A stretch of DNA of 64,000 nt from Archegozetes longisetosus (GCA_018873245.2 JAEMBT020000007.1:4585129-4649128); one strand, 5' to 3'; positions 13,463 to 26,070 are shown, counted from the first letter of the stretch. The notes: generated from the sequence alone by a model not told the origin. Program-made: numbers and translations.

Positions 13463-13560
13463 AAATATATGTTCAACTATATATTCAACTATATATTCAA
13501 CTATATATTCAACTATATCTTCAACTATATCTTCAACTATATCTTCAAATATATGTCTAA
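13463..13560. repeat. 12-bp minisatellite, unit TATATTCAACTA
   Basis: Seven or so near-identical 12-bp units follow in tandem, drifting to TATCTTCAACTA towards the right. Because the unit is a multiple of three it keeps a frame open and would give a repeated FNYI peptide. That is a by-product of the repeat and no gene is proposed. Confidence 0.9.
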
Positions 13561-15041
13561 ATATTATTTGAGGCAAAGTGAAACCACTCAAAGTGATTCT
13601 AAAATTGAAAGTCACTTTTGAAATGATATTCATTCGACATGAGGAAAATTAGATTACAATATCATTAAATATATATACTAAAGATGTTTGAACTTTGAAA
13701 ATCGATTTCAGTGTTTACTTCGTTTTTTATAGTCAATTATATCATATCTTGTATTACCAAAAGAGCCTTTTTTAATGACTTTGGACCACATTATTAAATA
13801 TTATCTGAGAGTTAGAGAAATATCTTAGAGGCTTTAAATTAAATTTAAAACATTATATATTTGAATACAGGATTCAGCTAAATTGAATGACCTTTTAATG
13901 ACCTTTTAATACGAAAAAATACGAAAAAATACGAAAATCATATGAGAGTATAAGTTCGGAGTCTCATCAAAATCATGATAGAGTAAGTGATAAAAACAAC
14001 GTTATTTAGTGTTTGATTAAAGTATAACTTTCTATTTTAAGAGCCAATAATGCTTAGCCAACATTAGACTGAAACTAACACTTCTAGCCTAAGGGCATAT
14101 CAATTATTGAGGGCTCATGAGGTGAATCATTCGATCATTTGAAGCGTGACAAGTAAATTGCCTCACCATTTATGTTATGTTTAGCTGACTTCTACTTTCA
14201 GTTATGACCATTACCTAGAGGCATTAATTTGGTCTCAGGAATTAATAGCTTTGGATTGACTATTCATGCCTCCGACACATATATACCCCGATTTACTGAT
14301 CAATCAAATTCTTTATAACTCCCGATTCATAGAGGGTGTCCACAAATACTATTCATTTAGATACTAGTATTGTATGCCAACGTCGTTGCCAAATGATTTT
14401 TTTGAATAACTTTTCCAGACCCAATCAATTCAATCATAAGTTCTTTGTTGGGTAATAGGGACAAAAGTATCACAAATTAACTAAAAGTTATACTAATCTC
14501 CATTAAGTAAAACTAGTTATAAAAATTGGCTCAAGTTCAGAGTAGAGCTCAGATTGAATAATAAGAAAACGATTAGATTTTAAATAAAAAATTAGCCAAC
14601 TTTTTCATAAGCTTAATGGATAAAAAAGAGTCTTTTTAATCAATTTTTCAGTGAAATAGCTTTATATTGGATTAGTTTAATATCAAAATGAAGTCATACG
14701 GAGTGGTTGTTTAGGCGCACACGTGCTGCTGCTCTGCTGGCAGTGTTTTATTGAACGCTTTTCAGATACACAACATTGAGAATCGAACACCAGCGCACTT
14801 ACATGCCATCCATCCAAACAGTGAGTTGTTTCAGTTGTTCCCCAGCTCTGCTTTGGAGAGGACGCAAACTCTTTTAGTAATAGAGTGCCAACTAATAGTC
14901 AAGTTTTTCACTAAACGCTAATAAGACAGTATTAGTAGATAATATGATCGGTAGCGACAAAGACCAGTCATGGCGTATGGTTAGATTGCATGACAAACGA
15001 TGTGTGTCCAGACGGAGCCCTAATAATCAAAGCATAAATTC

Positions 15042-15049
15042 TATATAAG
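15042..15049 (+). promoter_or_regulatory. Candidate TATA box of the + strand LMO gene
   Basis: TATATAAG lies 187 bp upstream of the LMO start codon. A transcription start about 30 bp downstream (near 15072) would give a leader of roughly 165 nt with no splice site needed. The leader then contains two perfect tandem duplications (15075-15106 and 15133-15160). LMO genes of the Beadex type often have several promoters, so this may be only one of them. Confidence 0.4.
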
Positions 15050-15074
15050 TGACAACCGTTTTATTGAGTTAACT

Positions 15075-15160
15075 GCAAACTTACTCAACGGCAAACTTAC
15101 TCAACGGCTATAACTTTTTTGCTAATCATCAGAAAGTCTGTTAAGAAAAGTCTGTTAAGA
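15075..15160 (+). repeat. Two perfect tandem duplications in the presumed LMO leader
   Basis: GCAAACTTACTCAACG occurs twice head to tail (15075-15090, 15091-15106). Then AAAGTCTGTTAAGA occurs twice head to tail (15133-15146, 15147-15160). Both pairs are exact. They lie between the TATA-like box and the start codon. Confidence 0.85.
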
Positions 15161-15235
15161 CTTGATCGTAAAGCGGAAGAAGAATTTGAGAGAAAGTGTT
15201 GGATAAGTTGGATGTTATAGTGAAAAGAAATTATT

Positions 15236-17316
15236 ATGAGATCAAAAAGCAAGATGTCAGCAATAAATAAATCGCTGAATAATTCAAAGCAAAATTGTAG
15301 TAATAATAGCGGTGCAAATACAAGTAGTAGTAATAATGACATTTTGACTTCAACTCATGTTTCATCGCTTCAAACTTTATCCTCATCCAAATCCAGCTCA
15401 ACCAATGCTCCCGAGTGTTATGGATGTCACAAAGTCATCAGAGAACGATATCTTCTCAAAGCACTTGACCACCTCTGGCATGAAGATTGTCTTAAGTGTG
15501 TCTGTTGTGACTGTAGACTTGGAGAAGTTGGATCTACGCTGTTTACTAAAGCTGATCTGATTTTATGTAAACGAGATTATCTCAGGTATGATTTTATAAC
15601 ATTTTTATATTTGACCACTTCTCAATTTTAAACCTGTTAAGTGCTTTCTATCAATCTCAACAAATCACTCCTACGTATGCTTTTTGATTAAGTAAACATT
15701 TGCAAACAAGTCATGTCTACCAATTTGAGTGATCAACATTTTTTTATTCAACTTTTTTAATTGTTAGAATTTGAATCACTCGAACTTTGCCTATATTTAA
15801 TTTGAAAATGAATATCAGATCGGGAAATGACAAATCAAATAATTTGTGTAACACATGTCTCTCGAGAATTGTTGTTTAGGCTGAGATAATTCAATTCTAG
15901 ATCGAAACCTATGAATAGGAATGAGAAGTAGAGATTGACTGACATTTGTCTTTACGGAACGGCAGATAAATTCCGTTGCGTTACGTAAACACGTTTGTAT
16001 GTCTGAAAGAATTTATAGTAAAAGAATTTTTTGTCGTATTACAGAATGTTTGGCGCAACAGGACTGTGTTCGGCTTGTAATAAACAAATACCAGCTTTTG
16101 AAATGGTTATGAGAGCCAGAGGTTTGAAATTTTTATAAATTATTTTTTTCACTTTTATAACTTCTTACAATCTTCAGTTTCGACCAGTTTCTAAATTCAT
16201 TATTTCATTTTCTTGTTTCATTTCGAACTGCGAGCATTCAAAGTTTATTGAATTCTTCAGTCGTAGCTCAAGTTAGAGCTTAGATTGAAATTTTAAGTTA
16301 GAAGACCAGTATGATTTAGAGAATAAAAATTACCATTCATAGTTATAAACTTTAATCAAAATTACCATTTTATGTGTTTGTTCAATCGGCTAAACTTCTT
16401 TGAGGTCTTGTACTCATAAATTTTGGCTCTTAACTCACTCTTCCTAACACATCTTCACAAATTCATAACTCATATAATAAACCAAACATTAATTCAAATT
16501 TCAGGCTTAATCATATTTTTTAGCCTTCAATTTGATTAATTTTGATTTAAAACATGAAACAAATATGAAATCATTAAGCAGTTAGTAGAATGAGATAAAC
16601 GTTTAGAAGTTTGAGAAACTTATTTTGAGTGAAGTCTATGAAAGAAAAGATAGTTTATTGAAGAAAGAAATGGTTTATTAAAGAGATAAAAGTCTAATGA
16701 TTGGTTTGTTCTGTAGGAAACGTCTATCATCTGGAATGCTTCAAATGCGAAGCCTGTAATCACGTAAGCAATTGATTTGAATTAATAAATCAGTCAAAAT
16801 ACAATAATCAATGCAATAATAACTGTATTTGCCATAAGTTGATTAGTCAATCTAAAATAAGCACGACAATTATTAATAGCTATCTATTAACTAATTGGTC
16901 AACAAACATTATTGATTAGGATAGCTTAAATATCTAACTTTTCTATTCTTTTAGTATTTCTATCCTAATAGTTCTAACTATTTTATGCTAATATCTCTTT
17001 AGTCATATCTTTCCAAATATTTAATGTAAAATTATCAAAAGGTCTTTATTAGCTTTCAAAAGCCCTCACTCCCCAACTGCTTGTCATATTCAATAATAAC
17101 TAACTTTTGCAGAGATTTTGTGTCGGCGATCGTTTTTACTTATATGAAAACAAAATACTGTGTGAATACGATTACGAAGAGAGAATGGTTTTTGCCAACT
17201 TGAATCAAATGACAAGTTTGGACCACATTAAGAGACAGACACAAGAACTTGTGGAAGTGTGCGACGGCTCAAGTGGTTATGCAAGCGGTGATTCACCCTT
17301 TGAGAGTAATCGGTAG
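15236..17316 (+). CDS. Lmo: LIM-only protein (LMO/Beadex type), gene 1, four exons
   Basis: Spliced as 15236-15585, 16045-16121, 16717-16763 and 17113-17316, this encodes 225 aa. All introns are GT-AG (459, 595 and 349 bp). The joins are in frame: phase 2 inside the Arg of DYLR, phase 1 at Gly143, phase 0 after His158. LMO proteins are nuclear cofactors without a DNA-binding domain. They bind Ldb/Chip through their LIM domains and so compete with LIM-homeodomain factors such as Apterous. LIM1 zinc ligands are C61, C64, H82, C85, C88, C91, C111 and D114. LIM2 ligands are C125, C128, H147, C150, C153, C156, C175 and D178. All are intact. The N-terminus (1-58) is Ser/Asn-rich and probably disordered. 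The C-terminal tail (SLDHIKRQT, then ELVEVCDGSSGYASGDSP) is shared with the second LMO gene. An in-frame TGA at 15221-15223 makes 15236 the first possible ATG of this exon. Met7 (15254) is an alternative start. Confidence 0.95.
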
Positions 17317-17682
17317 GAGTTTAACTGAACAAAGCTTGTAAATTATTTGATTGCGAGTTAGAGTGAATCAGAGAAAACAAATAAGTCGTATATTAATTAT
17401 CAAGTAAATTCTATCTTATAAATGCCAGTTTTGTTCCAGTTTATAAGTGCTGTTTCATTTTGGTCAATTCAAAACTTCAGAACTTCAGAACTTCAGAACT
17501 TCAACCATTCTAAAGTTCAGCAATTGAACAATTTCAGGAATTCAATAATTCAAGAATTGAAATGTTCAAAATTTGTTTTGTTAGTTATCTGACAAATTTA
17601 ACAATAGCTCAGTTCTTAATCAAAAAATTGCCAAAAATGACTTATTTTTATCAATAGCTTTATTGATTATTCAAATTTGTCA

Positions 17683-18019
17683 TACAGTCTAACCTCTTTG
17701 AAGTCGAGGCTATTGTTTGATAGAAAGAGAAATTTAATTAAACTAATTAGTTTTGATTAAAAGTGTTCAGACCTAATAGGGTGTGAAACAAGGCAAAATA
17801 GTGACTATTATTTAGCAGAGAATATTAGTTCTGCCGAACAGTAAGTTTTAATTCTATGCCTATTTTTGATTGGCTTTTACATAGAACATTTTCTAATTTT
17901 ATTATATCCATTTTTAATTAACTCCCATTTCTATGCATTTTCTTTCTTCTAATATATTTCAAAAACTCAATCGTCTTTTCCTCCCAATTCACGCTTCAAC
18001 TAATAGAGGTTTTACTGTA
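17683..18019. mobile_element. MITE family B (CAGTC-type ends), copy in the LMO gene 1 3' region
   Basis: The left end reads TACAGTCTAACCTCTTTGAA and the right end, reverse complemented, reads TACAGTAAAACCTCTATTAG. That gives about 15 matches over 20 bp, with TA at both ends. CAGT...AACCTC ends flanked by TA resemble pogo/Tigger-type elements of the Tc1/mariner superfamily. The 337-bp interior has no coding capacity. The element starts about 370 bp after the LMO stop codon and may be transcribed as part of the 3' UTR. Confidence 0.55.
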
Positions 18020-18088
18020 TTATAATAGAAGAATATTCTATTAAATTAATGATAAAGTTAGACAAACATCATTAAAATAGGAGAAAGA

Positions 18089-18091
<3 letters not shown>

Positions 18092-18140
<49 letters not shown>
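18092..18140. repeat. (AG)n microsatellite
   Basis: About 49 bp of AG repeat, probably within the 3' untranslated region of LMO gene 1. A second, interrupted GA tract (GAGAGATAGAGA units) follows at about 18336-18370. Confidence 0.95.
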
Positions 18141-18142
<2 letters not shown>

Positions 18143-18157
18143 CGACTCAGGTATTGT

Positions 18158-18163
18158 AATAAA
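18158..18163 (+). promoter_or_regulatory. Candidate proximal poly(A) signal, LMO gene 1
   Basis: AATAAA lies about 840 bp after the stop codon. It is one of two candidates; a distal one lies at 18595. Confidence 0.3.
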
Positions 18164-18339
18164 ACCTAACACAACAAAATACAGTAATAGTGACTCATAC
18201 GGTAGGGCAAATGAATCGAAGAGTATAATAGAAAAGATAGTATTATAATGTATTGTACAGCTTAGGACTTATTGTATTTTTACTTCTGTTGATTATTGTA
18301 ACTTAAGCGTGACATAAATATATTTAGAAGGTCGTCGAG

Positions 18340-18370
<31 letters not shown>

Positions 18371-18594
18371 AAATAGTGGAATATTAAAACTGTTATGACG
18401 GCAACGGGAGAAAATAGAGTGCAATAGATGGCATATTAACATTCCTTGTATATTCTTTAAGACTAAATTGAATTATTGATAACAAATTAATATTAATATT
18501 GTGCAGAATTCTATTATCACTAAATAGATCACTTAATAACTTGATGTACAGTTTCAATGTAAATATCAACATTGTATTGTACTTGCTTTGAAAC

Positions 18595-18600
18595 AATAAA
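18595..18600 (+). promoter_or_regulatory. Candidate distal poly(A) signal, LMO gene 1
   Basis: AATAAA is preceded by several TGTA motifs (CFIm-like) and followed by a T/A-rich stretch. Using it would give a 3' UTR of about 1.3 kb that includes the family B MITE and the AG microsatellites. Confidence 0.35.
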
Positions 18601-18784
18601 AAATATATTCAATATCAACTTCTCTTCTATGGCATTAGTTATATCTTATAGAGTTTATATAAGACTATCTTCTACCAATTCAAGCCCTCTTATGCATAAC
18701 AATTTCAGTATTGTTTCGACCTATAGCATATTGGTTTAATAGCTAACATTTCTGCTTCACCTTTCAATACTCTCTATAACTTCA

Positions 18785-18858
18785 TCAGAATCTACTAGAA
18801 TATATCCTCAGAATCTACTAGAATATATCCTCAGAATCTACTAGAATATACCCTCAGA
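18785..18858. repeat. 23-bp tandem repeat, three units
   Basis: The unit begins TCAGAATCTACTAGAATATA and is repeated three times almost exactly, followed by a partial fourth. Confidence 0.9.
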
Positions 18859-19449
18859 AACGACAGCAATATTAACTTTCATTAGTATCATAACTATTAT
18901 TACGTCCTCTAAAAGCCATTATATTTTAATTAAGTACCAGAAGCTTACGATCAAATTATATTTATCGTGTTTTTCTAGCAAATTAATTATATATTAGTTG
19001 AAAACCCAATACTATTTTTAGCAATTAATTTGCTAATTCAAGAACAAGGATCTAATTTAGATTCTATAGTTTGGACATTAGTTCCCAAAGAGAATAATCT
19101 AATGTTTTCCAAGTGTTCACTCACATCGAGTCGACTATGTCGTTTATATGTTTATTAGTTTTCCACTTGTGTCTTATCTCATTCAATGTTATCTTTCACC
19201 AACTATTCTAACACTTCACTCAACATTTTCACAATCCTATCATCTATTTCATATGCAATCAAAGTGTTTGTCATAACATCGATGACCATTAAGTAGCATT
19301 AAGTTTGTCAGCCAGAAATCTTCCTGAAGGGATACAATCAAAGCAACTTTTCAGGAAACGGCCGGCCATTAAAGGTGTTATCGCGGTTTGATTTGAGGAT
19401 TTTTCGACCTCGTATGAGTTCTGTTCACTATGATTTTGCTATTAAACTA

Positions 19450-19833
19450 AGTGGCGTAGACCGATTTTTACTAATATTTCTATTACTATATAAAATTGTT
19501 TTACAAACTTTCGCACACTTTCGACTAAATGTCTCAATGGATAGTAATTATAACCATCAAAATTACACAAATCTTCCCATCTTTTGGCTGTTTAGATGCG
19601 TCACAAGTAATCGTCTTTATTGCTCAACTGACTATCTTCTAAGTTGTATGAATCTAATTTATTTCCAGATTACTTGAACTTGAAGTTAAATTAATTTCAA
19701 ATTTGTATACAACACACAATTCCACTATTAGGACATAAATTAGATAAATAGAGTTTTTCCCAAAAGGAAAACTTTGGGAAAGCTATGAGAAAACTTTAGG
19801 AAAACTTAAGTAGTTATTAAAAGTTACGCCACT
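19450..19833. mobile_element. Possible 384-bp element bounded by AGTGGCGTA / TACGCCACT
   Basis: This is the second convergent pair of the over-represented 9-mer, at 19450-19458 and 19825-19833. The inverted match is limited to nine bases and no flanking duplication is evident. A 100-codon open frame overlaps it but matches nothing I recognise, so a decayed hAT-like element is a weak reading. Confidence 0.25.
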
Positions 19834-20078
19834 GGCAAATAACTAACATTGAAAATATAGATTGAACTGAATTCATGGTAGACCACAGGCATCCCCTTTT
19901 GTTATTTCCGTTTGAGGCCATTTCTCGTCCATCTCTGACTCAATAAGAGATAAGCTGTTTCTCAAAACTACAACTCCGACTCTGATTCCGGCCATTTATT
20001 GGATCCACTTTTTGCTTATAACAAACAGTGATATCTTAGCCATTTGTGTGTACTATCTCTAAACAAGAGAAACTAGTC

Positions 20079-20187
20079 ATGAAACTAGTCATCAAACTAG
20101 TCATACAGAGCGAAAGTATCTCTTGAAGCAAGTACAATCTACCAAATACAATCTACCAAATACAATCCACCAAATACAATCTACCAA
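20079..20187. repeat. Two short tandem arrays
   Basis: AAACTAGTCAT is repeated three times at about 20080-20104. Then ACAATCTACCAAAT is repeated four times with single changes at about 20135-20185. Confidence 0.85.
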
Positions 20188-20565
20188 CGGTTTATGACAA
20201 ATAACCACCAAATGCTTTTTGGAAAAGTCAAAATCCAATTTACATTTTAGGTCATTAAATGGTAGCATTGAAAGGCAGGAAAGAAGTAAAAGATGATCAT
20301 TTTGTCAACTCAGCTATACTATTACCAGATATTCCATTAATGCTAGAAGACTTCAACACTTATTACAAAAGACATTATCATTAACATTAATATACACTAC
20401 TTTATTTTCTATTCAGTTTTCGGTCACAATCCATTTCCAAAATCGCTTCTCCAATTTATTTTATTTTATTTTGTTTTGTTTTAGGAGTATATCAAAGCTA
20501 TTCTAACTCTAACATGCAGTTGAATACATCCATTGAAAACTAAACTTTTTATTCTTTATTACTTT

Positions 20566-20615
20566 TTTTTAAAACCGCTTAACTGCATATTTAAATTAAG
20601 ACAGGTTTGACTGTA
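20566..20615 (-). mobile_element. MITE family B, right-end fragment
   Basis: About 45 bp ending ACAGGTTTGACTGTA closely parallels the right end of the family B element at 60393-60606: AAAACC, TTAACT, ATATT(T/C)AAATTA, then GACTGTA. A matching left end was not found, so this is probably a truncated copy. Confidence 0.5.
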
Positions 20616-22450
20616 CTAATGTTTCCTTTGAAATTCTTTAAGAATTACACAGAATAAAGCATTATAATAAGCACATAAACACTATTTTCATAGATATATA
20701 GATTGAAAAAGTTTCAAAACTTTTAATGTTATTAGGAAAGCATGAAATTTAGCTTTTAACTGATGGTCATTATAAATAAGACGAGTGTTTCTGCTCATGA
20801 TCTAAAACCTAAAAATAAAAGCTAACTAATTATTGTGTACTGAAATTTGTGGAATACAGATAAGAGCGTCAGCTTAGATTTGCAAAAATGATTTTTTACT
20901 CTGGAAAAGTATATCCAATATATAGTTAACAAGTAAGTAACCTATCAAACTCACAACTACATCAATTGCTCCATAAGACACGCGCTAAATATTTAGAAAC
21001 TCTAACTCGTTCTAGTCATAATAGAAAGTTTGAGTTGCATGCAAAGATTAGAGACCTAAATGGAAATTTACATATAAATTATGGGAAACACGTGCTGACA
21101 AGGATGCCTGCCAAAGCCACGTGTAACTAAAGTTAGGTTTGAACCATTTTACGAGCAATAATAGGGGCTAAGTTTTGCATGAGAGCCCTGTTGTCCCCTA
21201 AAAGTGACACAAAAACCCAATACGCAAAGAGCAGAAACTTTGTTCATTGTTTTGTTATGAGTTAGATTTAATTTGTTCTTTGTTTGTAACCATTACCGAA
21301 AACGCTTTTAGCGCTAAAAGAAAAACAATAATTACAACAGAAGCTAATGTCTGATAAGAAGTAGCCTTAAAAATGGCATAACTGTAAGAGATTTGTTGAT
21401 TACTTTAACAATAAAATGTTAGGCATAATGTGTACATAAAGAAGATTGAATAATAAAACTAAATATTTGTCAAAAGTATTTTCAGAGAGAAGTCAATTGG
21501 GAAAGAGTGAAATGTTTTATAATGGTGTTATATGCTGTTAGTTGTCGCCACAAATTCAATGAAGACTAGATGAAAACTAGAAAGCGTCCACATTACTAAC
21601 ACTCATATCAGTGTAATTGATCTGAAATGAAGCATTAAAGGCAACGGCAAAATATCCATTAAAAACGGTAGGAGAAAATAATTAAGCCTTAGCTCTCAGT
21701 TTACCATGCAACATTGTTACATGACTAAATTTCATGTTTCTTCTATATTCCAGTCAACTTAGCTACCAAACCATCAGCGAGACTTAACGCCCAATTTCAT
21801 ATTTAACTAATTTAATAATTATTTCTCTTTTCCTTCTTCTTACTTCTTCTTCTTCTTCTTCCTTCTTATCCTACCACTCATCGCCCCAATATCTTAATCA
21901 TATCTGTTTGTAATTATCTCCTATCTCAGTTTAATTGTATGTAAGGTATACTTTTAGGTTCATTAAGACTTAAGAACTAAATATTTAGTGTAGATTAACC
22001 ACTAGATCGATGTTGTGCTTGCGTGAAAACGCTATTCATCGAAATCTAATTAAAATCTTGTATATATCAATATATGCTTCTGGTTTATCGTTTCATCGAT
22101 ATGATAAACTAATGTCAATGTTTTATTCATTGAGTCGTTGACTTTATTCTTGTCTAGATCAATATGTTTATTCAATATTTTCATTCAATATTCAATTATA
22201 ATAAGCATATTATATATCAATATATATTTACCCAATATTCAATGTTTTTGTTTATTATTGAAGATCAATTCAATACGAATAGTAATTCAATTCTACTCAT
22301 GTTAAAACATTTTTTTCACTCTTCTTTATGATTTCATTTTTCAAGTTCAACTCTCTCAAATATGTTGAAGTTCTTAAAATCCTTAATTCTTAAACAGAAA
22401 CCTTGAGCACTTAAAGTTCATTCTTTGGCCAACTTTTAAATAAAGAGCTG

Positions 22451-22649
22451 TACAGCTGAAGATTTACTAATCCGCGATAGCAACAAGGAAAAGGTAGTTG
22501 CTATATCAACTTGTCTATATTTTGAGTGAATTAGTTGCTAAATTTGAATTGGTTTGATTACTATATTGAATATTATGACCTGATGGAAAACACGTTATTG
22601 CAACCGATTGCTTCCGTTTGCTATTATCGATTATTAAGTTTTGAATGTA
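22451..22649 (-). mobile_element. MITE family A, copy 2
   Basis: A 199-bp copy in reverse orientation, slightly shortened internally. It begins TACAGCTGAAGATTTACTAA and then TCCGCGATAGCAACA. It ends with TGCTATTATCGATTATTAAG and TTTTGAATGTA. Internal landmarks in reverse are TATTGAATATT, GACCTGATGGAAAACA and AAATTTGAATTGGTTTGATTA. A 63-codon open frame overlaps it but belongs to the repeat. Confidence 0.85.
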
Positions 22650-23886
22650 AGCTAGGACCTCCTGTGCAAAACTTCGACTTATTATTACTCTGTTTAGACA
22701 AAACATAAGATTATAACAGTATAAATTTTAGAGCAATAATTGAAAATAATATTTTTGTACTTTTTTAAGGGTTGAAAAATGGCCAAAAAATAACCAAAAA
22801 ATAGGCAAAATCAGTCATACCTAAACATATTTGAACTAAAGTAAGCTAATTATTGAGTATAAAGAAACAAGTATTAAAAAAGTAATTTGAGATTTAAGAT
22901 TAAAAGATTTATTATCCACAGGTTGAGGAATAGTAGAAAAGGAGTTAAAAAGGAAAAAGAAGAAAAAATTAGATGAAATGGAGAATTAAGATTTAGTATG
23001 GAATTTATTATTGAGTTTGAAGTTTAATTTAATTTAGTGGAAGCACTCAAGCCTGGAGTCTGGCTAGAACTAGATTGCCATTTGTGTGACTGTTTTAGCC
23101 TTGTTTTAAATGGATTTTTAGTTACTCAGAGACTTCATTTGCATAATGAGCATTGAAAGAAAAAGTTGGCGACGCTCTGCGACTCATTAGTAAAATGAAT
23201 AAATTTTAAAGCTTTAATGGAATATTTTCAAGTGTTTTTCTCATACAGTTTAGTCTCACTATAAAATTCATTTATTAGTATAACTCAGTTACTTGTTTTC
23301 AATTTCATATAATTGATAATACAATTCAAGTCTAAATAATTAGTTGATCTGATGAGAACAATAAGAGATTAGAATTAGAATGAAATATAAATGGATGAGT
23401 ATTTGAAAAGATGGTAGAATGTTTGATAGAAAAAAATTTGTGAGCATTAGAATAGTTGATAAGTGCAATCTAAGTGTGTTTTATTGAAGGATCTTTACTA
23501 AAATTTCAAATATTCAAGTGTTCTGTGAAAGCTGCTTTTAGTGGAATATAGAGATCTCATGAGATCAGACCTAACAGAGTCTTTACATTACTGGCTAACG
23601 TGTACAGTAAGTGCTGCTCAATCAACTCGTATATACGTGAAAACTAAATGTGATATGTATGGCAACAATATTAGACGTTACTCCGCATTTATATTCCTCT
23701 AACTTTTTAGGGTTATATAAAAACCTTCTCCAACTCAAATACACTCTACAACAGGCAGAAGCAGAGACATGATCTTTCCATTTATTTCTTCAATACCCAC
23801 ATGATGCAAATCTATAACAACTTGCCTTAACTTAAGTTAAAAATAAGTACTTTAGTAAATTCCATTTGGAAAATGCGTAGTTCAAC

Positions 23887-23927
23887 CCATTATCCTAATT
23901 ACCATACAAAGAGCTGAGTCGTGTTTG
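23887..23927 (-). repeat. 41-bp perfect repeat, copy 1 (reverse orientation)
   Basis: The reverse complement of these 41 bases is identical to 60092-60132. It begins caaacacgactcagctcttt and ends taattaggataatgg. Outside the 41 bases the two loci do not align. There are no terminal inverted repeats, no coding frame, and no tRNA-like B box. Confidence 0.9.
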
Positions 23928-24016
23928 TGTGCGAGAGCGTATCCGATGGATCCTCTCAACTCTTATAAATACATTTGATTCTCTACCATTATTATGCTAT
24001 AACAGTCAATATATAC

Positions 24017-24134
24017 GAATTTACACCAACGCTATCCATACGAATTTACGGTATCCATACGAATTTGCGCCAGCACATTTGCGCTAGCACACTTACCCTA
24101 GCACGCTTACCCTAGCACATTTACCCTAGCACAA
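24017..24134. repeat. Degenerate repeat: ATCCATACGAATTTAC then CTTACCCTAGCACA units
   Basis: Two or three copies of a 16-bp unit pass into five copies of a 14-bp unit built on CCTAGCACA(T/C)TTA. The change of unit suggests stepwise local duplication. Confidence 0.8.
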
Positions 24135-24714
24135 TCCATTATCAAATCTAATACTTTACCACTCCACTTATGATTTGTCTTACTTAAATCCAAATTTCTA
24201 ACCACTATTTTTTCTTCTCAATCTTCCTTATTATACTTATTATTATTCTCTTAAATCTTTCTCGACTTATTTCCATCTCTTCTTGTTTTTGGTGGAAAAA
24301 CTTGAAATTTCGCATGAACTTATCTTTTTTGGACTTTTGGTTATTACTATTTTATCTTTAAATTGCTGAATATTCTGATGGAATGTTGCATAAAATATAG
24401 CAATAATAGGTGTTTAAACTATTGGAGAACCAATTTTACAACTCGACAATCTTTACTGCGATTTTCTGACCAAATAAAAAGTTACAAAAAGAGGCGATAA
24501 AGTCCTGAAATGGTCTAACATTAAAGGGCACGAAACGACATAAAAATCGCACCCTTGTCTGCATAAGAACCTATCAAAATATTGCTTATTTGTTGCGATA
24601 CATCAAAAATTAGATAAAATAATAGAAAGCCAACTGTCTCTATAAGAAAATTAATGAGTAAAGTGAAGAGAGAGCGGTCCAACAATTTCTCTAATCTTCA
24701 GATATATATTATTT

Positions 24715-24720
<6 letters not shown>

Positions 24721-24764
<44 letters not shown>
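24721..24764. repeat. (AG)n microsatellite
   Basis: About 44 bp of AG repeat. Confidence 0.95.
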
Positions 24765-24771
<7 letters not shown>

Positions 24772-25730
24772 AAAAGTTTAGTGTAGAGTAAATGCTGAGA
24801 GAAATTTTTATGATGCGGAAAAAGCGCAAATAACAAAATTCTTTGGTTAAGAGTCAATGTATTGTAACTGGATGTCCAACTAATAGGCCATTTACTTTGT
24901 CTGATCGCCTGGAAAATCTCATCAAAATTGATCTGAGATCACACGGAATCCATTGAAATAATTTTTTTATCTTAAAACTTAAGCTCTATTTAACTGTTGG
25001 TGTTTTTCAATTCTATTAGTACTGCAATTCTAATCGACTGAATGACTGGAATGGCATTAACATAATGCCAAATGCTTTGTAATAAAATATAAAAATAATG
25101 TGAAAACTTAGGCGATTTCGGGTGAAAAGTTTTTAGTATTTTTTACATAAACTGGAATGAGTAGAAAGGGGAGAACTGTTTAGAAGTGAAGAATAATAAA
25201 ATTTTTGATTGCTTCCGATATAAAAAGATTCTTTAGTAACTCATCGTTCTATAGATTCGTTAGTAAATGAACTTTTTAAATCTCTTAATGCCTTTCTCAC
25301 TACCCAGGAAATAACAAATTTTAATTTGTCATCCAATCTATGACTTATTTTCATTTTTTTATCCCATCTATCGCGTATTTCATATTAAGCTAATGTTCAA
25401 GTCTATTGAAAAATAGAGAAAGAATGAAAAACTTTTGTATTGCACATAATAGAAAAGTTTTTAAATAAACAATTATCTTAACCATTATTCATCAGAAGAG
25501 GAAAATAAGAGCAAGTTTGGATGGATGATAACAATATCAATGGATAATAAGATTTGACTAGATTCGGCATTAGCTTGTAGAACTGTACACTTTGCAAAAC
25601 GATCTCTTTTTAGTAATGGTATTTCATTTCGAGTGCACGTTATAGTAAAAGTAAATCTATATTAGAGATTGCACAACAAAATAATCATTTAATTTGGCTC
25701 TATGTCAGCCTGGCAATTGTGAAATTGGAA

Positions 25731-25773
25731 TGCCATCATTGCTATCATTGCCATCATTGCCATCATTGCCATC
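25731..25773. repeat. 9-bp tandem repeat, unit GCCATCATT
   Basis: Between four and five units in tandem, one with a T for C change. Confidence 0.9.
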
Positions 25774-26070
25774 GAACAACGTACTCGCGTACGGTTACGC
25801 CTGAAAACAGCAAAAACCAATTTCAGTTACATTTCCAATCAAATATATGAGACAAGAACTAGAAGTAGCCTCGGCTCCATTAGCTATCAAGAAGAAGTCC
25901 AAAGTCGATTGAACCTCGTCTGATGACATCGTTTTAGTGAAAAACTAAATCCTAAGCTTCGGGCTCTTATTACGGGCTCTAACTACTTGTATGTGACTCC
26001 TATCACGCTATCTATGGGTATTATTCTTATAATCCTCTATCGGCTGTCGGGTCAATCTCTAATGATGTGT

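Larger units (their letters stand above)
18601..22450. other. Gene-free stretch between the LMO genes, first part
   Basis: No gene is supported. It holds the 23-bp tandem repeat at 18785, a 9-mer-bounded segment at 19450-19833, AAACTAGTCAT and ACAATCTACCAAAT tandem repeats near 20079-20187, a family B right end at 20566-20615, and a somewhat GC-richer patch with two CACGTG E-boxes near 21088-21125. Confidence 0.5.
22650..26070. other. Gene-free stretch with tandem repeats
   Basis: No gene is supported. It contains one copy of the 41-bp inverted sequence at 23887, a degenerate repeat at 24017, an AG microsatellite at 24721, and a nonamer repeat at 25731. Confidence 0.5.
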
